From the NCBI RefSeq assembly GCF_001280205.1, contig NZ_CP012573.1, forward strand, positions 1,550,001-1,614,000: a stretch of DNA of 64,000 nt. Direction: 5' to 3'. The notes under the pieces are model-generated. The model ran no database searches, had not been told where the DNA came from, and worked only from the letters and a program-made list of their open reading frames with translations. Each line of letters begins with the position of its first letter. Position 1 is the stretch's first letter. The DNA is from Clavibacter capsici. GTDB taxonomy: Bacteria; Actinomycetota; Actinomycetes; Actinomycetales; Microbacteriaceae. Both the position numbers and the translations under genes were made by a program. This document shows positions 56,930-64,000 of this stretch, piece after piece.

Positions 56930-58021
56930 GTGACAGTCCTACCCGACGCAGTGCCCGCGTCCGCGCCCCCCGGTGCGCAGCCCAAGGCCCGGAAGCAGGG
57001 GATCGGGCTCGGCCAGTACATCCTCATCCGCGCCGTGCTCATCATCCCGACGGTCTTCATCCTCGTCACGCTGGTCTTCTTCCTCATGCGCATCGTGGGC
57101 GACCCGATCTCCGCGGCCGTCGGCGACCGGCTCACCCCGGAGCAGCTGCAGGAGCGGCTCGCGACGGCGGGCTTCGACCGGCCGATCATCGTGCAGTACC
57201 TCGAGTACCTCGGCCAGATCGCGACGGGCAACTTCGGACGCTCGCTCACCGACAACCGGCTGATCAGCGACATCCTGCTGCAGTACGGCTCGGCCACGCT
57301 CGAGCTCGTCATCTACTCGCTCGTCGTCGCCTTCCTCATCGGCATCCCGCTCGGCCTCGTCGCCGCCTACTACAAGGACCGCACGCCGGACGCGGTGCTC
57401 CGCATCCTCGCGATCCTCGCCTACGCGACGCCCGTCTTCTTCGCGGGCCTGCTGCTGAAGCTCGTCTTCTCCGTCTGGCTGGGGATCCTGCCGCTGTCCG
57501 GCCGCGCCGACACGCGCGTCTCGGTCGCGCTGGGTCGCCTCGAGGACCCGACCGGCATCTACCTCATCGACGCGCTCCGCCTGGGCAGCCCCACCGCGGT
57601 GGGCGACGTGCTCCAGCACGCCGTGCTCCCCGCGCTCGCGCTCGGGCTCCTGACGGCCGGCATCTTCCTGCGCCTCGTCCGCACGAACGTCATCTCCACG
57701 CTCGGCACCGAGTACGTGGACGCGGCGCGCTCGCGCGGCGTGGGCGAGTTCCGCCTCACCACGCGGCACGCGCTGAAGCCCGCGCTCATCCCCATCATCA
57801 CGGTGGTCGGCCTGCAGATCGCGGTGATGCTCGGCGGCGCCGTGCTCACCGAGACGACGTTCGAGTGGCGGGGCCTCGGCTTCCAGCTCGCGCAGTACCT
57901 GGCCTCGCGCGACTTCGTGGCGGTGCAGGGCATCGTCGCGCTGCTCGCCGTGATCGTGGCCGTGACCAACTTCATCGTCGACGTCGTCGCGGCGCTCATC
58001 GACCCGCGAGTGAGGTACTGA
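56930..58021 (+). CDS. ABC transporter permease, DppB type
   Basis: Membrane subunit of the importer. 363 residues from GTG 56930, with GAAAGG 13 bases upstream; an earlier in-frame start at 56882 adds a basic stretch and is less likely. The DppB/OppB pattern has one N-terminal helix (LGQYILIRAVLIIPTVFILV), then a periplasmic region with VQYLEYLGQIATGNFGRSL, then five helices. The EAA-type loop is EYVDAARSRGVGEFRLTTRH near 262. Stops one base before the next permease. Confidence 0.92.
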   Translation: MTVLPDAVPASAPPGAQPKARKQGIGLGQYILIRAVLIIPTVFILVTLVFFLMRIVGDPISAAVGDRLTPEQLQERLATAGFDRPIIVQYLEYLGQIATGNFGRSLTDNRLISDILLQYGSATLELVIYSLVVAFLIGIPLGLVAAYYKDRTPDAVLRILAILAYATPVFFAGLLLKLVFSVWLGILPLSGRADTRVSVALGRLEDPTGIYLIDALRLGSPTAVGDVLQHAVLPALALGLLTAGIFLRLVRTNVISTLGTEYVDAARSRGVGEFRLTTRHALKPALIPIITVVGLQIAVMLGGAVLTETTFEWRGLGFQLAQYLASRDFVAVQGIVALLAVIVAVTNFIVDVVAALIDPRVRY

Positions 58022-58022
58022 C

Positions 58023-58999
58023 ATGAGCGACACCACCACGCCCGCCGCGGTCGCCGCGGGACCCGCCCGCCGGACGCTCTGGCAGCGCCTCCCGCTCGTC
58101 TCGCACGTGCGGCAGAGCGTCGGCCTCCAGCGCGGCATGCTCATCGCCGGCATCGTGATCACCGGACTGTTCGTCCTCCTCGCGGCGTTCGCGCCGCTCA
58201 TCGCCCCGTTCGGCTTCGCCCAGGGCGCCGACGACGCGGGATCCTTCCCGCGCCAGGCCGCGCCCGACGGCACGCACGTCTGGGGCACGACGGTCGGCGG
58301 CTACGACGTGTTCTCCCGCGTCGTCTGGGGCACGCAGACCGCCCTCTCGGTCGTCGTGATCGCCGTCGTCCTCTCGCTCTTCGCGGGCGTGCTGCTCGGC
58401 GTGGTCTCCGGCTACCTCGGCGGCTGGCTCGACCGGATCCTCGTGGTCGTCGCCGACGCCATCTACCCGTTCCCGACGCTGCTGCTCGCCATCGTGGTCA
58501 GCATCGTGCTGAACGGCGGGCAGTCGAGCCTGTGGGGCGGCATCCTGTCGGCGGCCGTGAGCATCACGGTCGTCTACATCCCGCAGTACTTCCGGGTGAT
58601 CCGCGCGGAGGTCGTGCGGCTGAAGGCGGAGGCGTTCGTCGAGAGCGCCAAGGTCATCGGCACGTCGACGCCGCGGATCATGTTCGTGCACGTGCTGCGG
58701 AACTCCACGCGCACGCTGCCGCTGATCCTCACGCTCAACGCGTCCGAGGCCATCCTCACGCTCGCCGGGCTCGGCTTCCTCGGCTTCGGCATCTCGCCGA
58801 CGTCGGCCGCCGAGTGGGGCTACGACCTCAACCGCGCCCTCGCCGACACGGCGAGCGGCGTCTGGTGGACGGGCGTCTTCCCCGGCGTCGCGATCGTCCT
58901 CCTCGTCCTCGGGCTCACGCTCGTGGGCGAGAGCGTGAACGACATCTCCGACCCCAAGCTGCGCGCCCGCAAGCGCGCCTCGACGAAGAAGGTGGCCGC

Positions 59000-59003
<4 letters not shown>
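58023..59003 (+). CDS. ABC transporter permease, DppC type
   Basis: Second membrane subunit, 326 residues. The N-terminal segment and helix (GMLIAGIVITGLFVLLAAFA) are followed by the OppC/DppC core, with HVWGTTVGGYDVFSRVVWGT near 81 and the coupling loop EAFVESAKVIGTSTPRIMFV near 205. ATG start. The last bases overlap the ATPase gene (ATGA at 59000-59003). Confidence 0.92.
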
Positions 59004-60712
<1,709 letters not shown>

Positions 60713-60768
60713 GGCGCTCCGAGCGGGGCCCGGCCGACGCCGGGCATGATGGGACCCAACCCGCACCC

Positions 60769-60799
60769 GTCGTGCGGCAGGCGACGCCTGCCGCACGAC
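60769..60799. repeat. Inverted repeat between the two ATPase genes
   Basis: GTCGTGCGGCAGGCG (60769-60783) and its exact complement at 60785-60799; in RNA the stem would be about 12 bp with a seven-base loop. There is no T-run. It may be a terminator for the importer operon or an operator for the following gene, whose start is 24 bases away. Confidence 0.6.
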
Positions 60800-60822
60800 C
60801 CGCGCCGAGGACGGAGCAGCGC

Positions 60823-61797
60823 ATGACGCACACCCCCCGAGAGGCCGACGCGGACGGCGGTCCCGTCGAGCCCGTGCTCGACGCGCGGGACCTCCGGCTC
60901 GCCTACCCCGCGCGACGCGGGGCCGAGACGCCGCCCGCCGTCGACGGCGTCACGCTGCGGATCGAGCCCGGCGAGGTGCTCGGGGTGGTCGGCGCGAGCG
61001 GATCCGGCAAGTCCTCGCTCGCGCGCGTGCTCGCCGGCCTCGTCCCGTCGGGCGACGAGGCCGCCGCCGTCCCGCGCATCACGGGCGGCGACGCGTCCGT
61101 GCTCGGGCAGGGCCTCCGCCGCATGGGACGCCGCGCCCGCACGCGCACCACGTACGGCATCGGCTACGTGCCGCAGGACGCGGGCACCACGCTGCACCCG
61201 CAGCTGACCGCGAGCGAGGCGATCGCCGAGCCGATCTTCTCCCGCGACCGCCGCTTCGACAGCCAGGTGGCCGCGCGCCGCGTGGTCACCCTGCTGACGG
61301 CGCTCGACCTGCCGCCCGGCACGCAGGACCGCTACCCGCACGAGCTCTCCAGCGGCCAGCGCCAGCGCGTGGCGCTCGCCCGCGCGCTCGTGCTCGGGCC
61401 GCGCCTGCTCATCGCCGACGAGCCCACGTCCGGCGTCGACGTGATGAGCCGCGTCGCGGTCCTCGACCTGCTCCGCGACCTGCAGGCGCGCGGCGGGTTC
61501 TCCGCCCTCGTCGTGAGCCACGACCTCGCCGTCGTCGAGCGCCTCACCGACCGCCTCGCCGTGCTGCACCGGGGCACGCTGGTCGGCTACGGCGACATCG
61601 ACGACGTGCTCGCGGATCCCACGCACCCGTACGTGCAGGGCCTCGCGGAGTCGCGCACGGCGGCCGACCGCGGGCGCGCCCGCGACGCCGACGCTCGCGT
61701 CGACGATCCCGGCGCCGACGATGCCGAGCCCGGCGTCGTCCTGCGCTCGCCCGAACCCCCCGTCCGCGTCCCGCATCCCCGGAGGCCCCTCGCATGA
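60823..61797 (+). CDS. Additional ABC ATPase, peptide/nickel type
   Basis: Third nucleotide-binding domain of the locus, 324 residues. Walker A is VGASGSGKSS near 55, the Q-loop is in GYVPQDAGTT near 116, the signature is LSSGQRQR near 177 (Ser in place of the first Gly), Walker B is LLIADEPTSGVD near 200 and the H-loop is VVSHDLAVV. The C-terminal HPYVQGLAES segment is of the oligopeptide-transporter type, followed by an acidic tail. No membrane partner of its own is nearby. The stop overlaps the dehydrogenase gene (ATGA), so it belongs with that gene at least in translation. Confidence 0.88.
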   Translation: MTHTPREADADGGPVEPVLDARDLRLAYPARRGAETPPAVDGVTLRIEPGEVLGVVGASGSGKSSLARVLAGLVPSGDEAAAVPRITGGDASVLGQGLRRMGRRARTRTTYGIGYVPQDAGTTLHPQLTASEAIAEPIFSRDRRFDSQVAARRVVTLLTALDLPPGTQDRYPHELSSGQRQRVALARALVLGPRLLIADEPTSGVDVMSRVAVLDLLRDLQARGGFSALVVSHDLAVVERLTDRLAVLHRGTLVGYGDIDDVLADPTHPYVQGLAESRTAADRGRARDADARVDDPGADDAEPGVVLRSPEPPVRVPHPRRPLA

Positions 61798-62813
61798 CCG
61801 ACACCGCCGCATCCGCTCCCGCCCCCCGCCGCGTCCACCGCGCGGTCGACGGCGCCACGCCGCACCGCCTCACGGGCGACGCCCGCCCGACCCCCGGCCC
61901 GATCGCCATGCTGCCGCGCACCGAGGAGGCCTACCTCGAGGCCGTGCGCGACGGCGGCGGCGAGGTCGCCGAGCCCTCGGAGGAGACGCGCGGGATCGTC
62001 TGGCTCTCCATCCGCCGCGCCGCGGAGCTGACCGACACCCTCGCCGCCAACCCGCAGGTGCAGTGGGTGCAGCTGCCCTTCGCGGGCGTCGATGCCTTCG
62101 CCGACACGCTGCGGGAGTGCGACCGGCCCGACCTCGTCTGGACGAGCGCGAAGGGCGCCTACTCCCAGCCCGTGGCCGAGCACGCCCTCGCGCTGACCCT
62201 CGCGGCGCTACGGCAGCTGCCCGAGCGCGCCCGCGCCACCTCCTGGGGATCCTCGGCGGGCCTCTCGCTCTACGGGTCCGAGGTCGTGGTGGTCGGGGCC
62301 GGCGGCATCGCGCTGGAGTACATCCGGCTGCTCGCCCCGTTCGACTGCACCGTCACGGTCGTGCGCCGCAGCGGCGACCCCGTCGAGGGCGCCGACCGCA
62401 CGGTCACCGCCGACCGGCTCGACGAGGTCCTGCCGGGCGCCGACGTGGTCATGCTCGCCGCGGCCAGCACGGACGACACCGCCGGCCTCATCGGCGCGCC
62501 GCAGCTCCGGGCGATGAAGGACACGGCCGTCCTCGTCAACATCGCGCGCGGCGCCCTCGTCGACCCGGACGCGCTGCTCGAGGCGCTGCGCACGGGCGCG
62601 ATCCACGGGGCCGGCCTCGACGTGACGTCTCCCGAGCCGCTCCCGGACGACCACCCGCTGTTCTCCGAGCCGCGCTGCCTCGTCACGCCGCACACGGCCG
62701 ACACCCCGGACATGGTGCGGCCGCTGCTGGCCGAGCGGATCCGCCTCAACACGGAGGCGTTCACGCGCACGGGCGACTTCGTCGGCATCGTCGAGCCGTC
62801 GTCGGGCTACTGA
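61794..62813 (+). CDS. D-isomer-specific 2-hydroxyacid dehydrogenase
   Basis: NAD(P)-dependent dehydrogenase of 2-hydroxy/2-keto acids, 339 residues. The dinucleotide-binding motif is VVVGAGGIALEYIRLLAPFD near 163. The catalytic Arg is in VNIARGALVDPDALLEA near 246, the Glu in DVTSPEPLPDDHPLF near 278, and the His in VTPHTADTPDMV near 300. The substrate is unknown; it is translationally coupled to the preceding ATPase gene, so the imported compound may be related. Confidence 0.9.
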   Translation: MTDTAASAPAPRRVHRAVDGATPHRLTGDARPTPGPIAMLPRTEEAYLEAVRDGGGEVAEPSEETRGIVWLSIRRAAELTDTLAANPQVQWVQLPFAGVDAFADTLRECDRPDLVWTSAKGAYSQPVAEHALALTLAALRQLPERARATSWGSSAGLSLYGSEVVVVGAGGIALEYIRLLAPFDCTVTVVRRSGDPVEGADRTVTADRLDEVLPGADVVMLAAASTDDTAGLIGAPQLRAMKDTAVLVNIARGALVDPDALLEALRTGAIHGAGLDVTSPEPLPDDHPLFSEPRCLVTPHTADTPDMVRPLLAERIRLNTEAFTRTGDFVGIVEPSSGY

Positions 62814-62848
62814 TCCCGAGGGGCGGCCGGCGCGTCGTCCGTTCCCCG

Positions 62849-62854
62849 TAGGGT
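62849..62854 (+). promoter_or_regulatory. -10 element of the lactonase gene, leaderless type
   Basis: TAGGGT, seven bases before GTG 62862 and ten before ATG 62865. It overlaps an earlier in-frame GTG at 62853, which is therefore unlikely to be the start. Confidence 0.5.
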
Positions 62855-62861
62855 GATCGAC

Positions 62862-63893
62862 GTGATGACGCCCGAGGAAGCCGCCGTGCCCGAGGTCTCG
62901 ATGTGGGCGGGCGGCTACACGGCCGACGGCGGGGGATCCGGCATCGGCATCACGGGCCTGGTTGTCGATCCCCTCACGGGCGACCTCGCGGTCGTCGGCA
63001 CGGCGGTCGAGACGCCGTCGCCCTCGTTCCTCCTCGCGCGCGGCGACATGCTCTACGCGGTGGGCGAGGCCTCCGGTCGCGTCGAGGCGTTCCGCCGCGG
63101 CCCCGGCGGCTCGCTGCAGTGGGCAGGCGGGCAGCCGAGCGGCGGATCCGGCCCCTGCCACCTGCACGTCGTCGACGACCTGCTCCTCACCTCGCACTAC
63201 GGCGACGGCACCGTCGCTGTGCACCCGCTCGCCGCCGACGGCACGATCGCCGAGGCGACGCAGCTCCTCCCCGCGACGGGTTCCGGTCCCCGCCCGCAGC
63301 AGGACGGGCCGCACGCGCACAGCACGCTGCACGTCGGCGGCGGCACGGTGCTCAGCGCCGACCTCGGCACCGACACGGTCCACGTGCACGCCCTCCGCGA
63401 CGGGCGCCTCGACCGCGTCGCGGGCGTCGCGCTGCCCGCCGGCACGGGCCCGCGGCACCTCGCGCTCCTCGCCTCCGGCCGCGTGCTGGTGGTCGGCGAG
63501 CTCGACGGCACGCTGCACGCGCTCGAGGGGGCGGGCTCCTCGTGGCGCGTCGCCGCCTCCGCGCCGTGCGCCGCGGTGCCCGACCCGCGCGACTCGGCGG
63601 CCGAGGTGCAGGTCTCCGCGGACGGGCGCCTCGCGTACGTCGGGCTGCGCGGGTCCGAGCGGATCGCCGTCGTCGGCATCGGGGAGGACGGCGCGCTCGC
63701 GCCCGTGACCGCGTTCGACTGCGGCGGCGCCGTGCCCCGCCACCACGCGCTCCTGGACGACCGCCTGCACGTGGCGAACCAGGGATCCGGCACGGTCGCG
63801 TCGTTCCGGCTGGACCCGGCCACCGGGCTGCCCGCGGGCGCGCCCACGATCATCGCCGTGCCGAGCCCCACGTACCTGCTGCCCGTCGGCTGA
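62862..63893 (+). CDS. Lactonase family beta-propeller protein (6-phosphogluconolactonase-like)
   Basis: Seven-bladed beta-propeller of the Pgl/YbhE lactonase family, predicted to hydrolyse a sugar lactone. 343 residues from GTG 62862, chosen from the promoter position; ATG 62865 is nearly equivalent. Family motifs include GSGPCHLHVVDD-like and DGPHAHSTLHVGGGTVLSAD near 150 (the active-site His/Asp region). GTGPRHLALLASGRVLVVGE, and near the end RHHALLDDRLHVANQGSGTV, also match. No signal peptide, so cytoplasmic. Sugar-phosphate specificity cannot be read. Confidence 0.87.
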   Translation: MMTPEEAAVPEVSMWAGGYTADGGGSGIGITGLVVDPLTGDLAVVGTAVETPSPSFLLARGDMLYAVGEASGRVEAFRRGPGGSLQWAGGQPSGGSGPCHLHVVDDLLLTSHYGDGTVAVHPLAADGTIAEATQLLPATGSGPRPQQDGPHAHSTLHVGGGTVLSADLGTDTVHVHALRDGRLDRVAGVALPAGTGPRHLALLASGRVLVVGELDGTLHALEGAGSSWRVAASAPCAAVPDPRDSAAEVQVSADGRLAYVGLRGSERIAVVGIGEDGALAPVTAFDCGGAVPRHHALLDDRLHVANQGSGTVASFRLDPATGLPAGAPTIIAVPSPTYLLPVG

Positions 63894-63911
63894 CGCCCGT
63901 CCGCGCGCGCC

Positions 63912-64000
63912 TCAGCGCAGCAGCAGGGGAGCCGCCGCCCGGATCTCCTCCTCGACGCCGAGCCCCCGCCACCCCGCCGCGGTGAACGCCCTCCCGCCCA
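63912..64000 (-). CDS. 3' end of an unidentified gene, cut by the window edge
   Basis: The last 28 codons and TGA stop of a minus-strand frame with good GC3, ending GVEEEIRAAAPLLLR. It converges on the lactonase gene 18 bases away. The fragment is too short to name. Confidence 0.55.
   Translation of the reverse strand, partial: GGRAFTAAGWRGLGVEEEIRAAAPLLLR

Overview
The window is a very G+C-rich bacterial chromosome segment with strong GC3 bias, frequent GTG/TTG starts, many ATGA/GTGA start-stop overlaps and the gene order hrcA-dnaJ-rsmE-HIT-phoH-ybeY-CNNM-era. This is typical of Actinobacteria, and the protein sequences and set of genes fit Microbacteriaceae, most likely Clavibacter (an inference from recognition, not a search). 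It is mostly core chromosome: 57 protein-coding genes or fragments including one short leader peptide, no tRNA or rRNA genes, no insertion sequence, prophage or CRISPR array.

Layout. 0.1-6.8 kb: a small unknown gene diverging from cydABDC (cytochrome bd oxidase and its assembly transporter), with a dyad over the cydA -10. 6.9-9.3 kb: divergent pabC/pabB (p-aminobenzoate branch). 9.3-16.1 kb: leuS, then comEA-comEC-holA; comEC carries an 18-bp in-frame tandem repeat and appears to have lost one base near its 3' end. 16.2-21.4 kb: rpsT, a Nudix hydrolase, an amidohydrolase overlapping an SDR-like epimerase, and lepA. 21.4-24.4 kb: three tandem paralogous secreted proteins made of about five degenerate ~40-residue repeats and ending in a C-terminal cysteine; this is the clearest accessory and possibly undescribed element. 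24.4-28 kb: DUF1990 protein, HAD phosphatase, hemW, VOC protein, DUF4870 membrane protein. 28-35.3 kb: the hrcA heat-shock/RNA-maturation operon, preceded by a CIRCE operator. 35.4-41.7 kb: a NarL-type two-component pair followed by a membrane-anchored esterase and an 851-residue rhomboid-like/DUF2156 protein. 41.7-48.9 kb: a leuA leader peptide with Leu codons, leuA, a TRIC/UPF0126 channel, recO-uppS, a Gfo/Idh oxidoreductase, glyS. 48.9-55 kb: YbaK deacylase, DsbA-like protein plus a 71-residue CDGDAC protein, dus-dgt, dnaG. 55-64 kb: an oligopeptide/nickel-type ABC importer with three nucleotide-binding domains, a 2-hydroxyacid dehydrogenase, a beta-propeller lactonase, and the 3' end of a further gene.

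Regulation visible in the sequence: at least twelve genes have a TANNNT-like hexamer ending only 6-7 nt before the start codon, as expected for leaderless mRNAs. Strong inverted repeats follow holA/rpsT, lepA, leuA and the ABC substrate-binding gene. hrcA is under its own CIRCE, and leuA is probably attenuated through a leaderless 14-residue peptide. All functional assignments rest on motifs and family recognition by eye; no database search was run.
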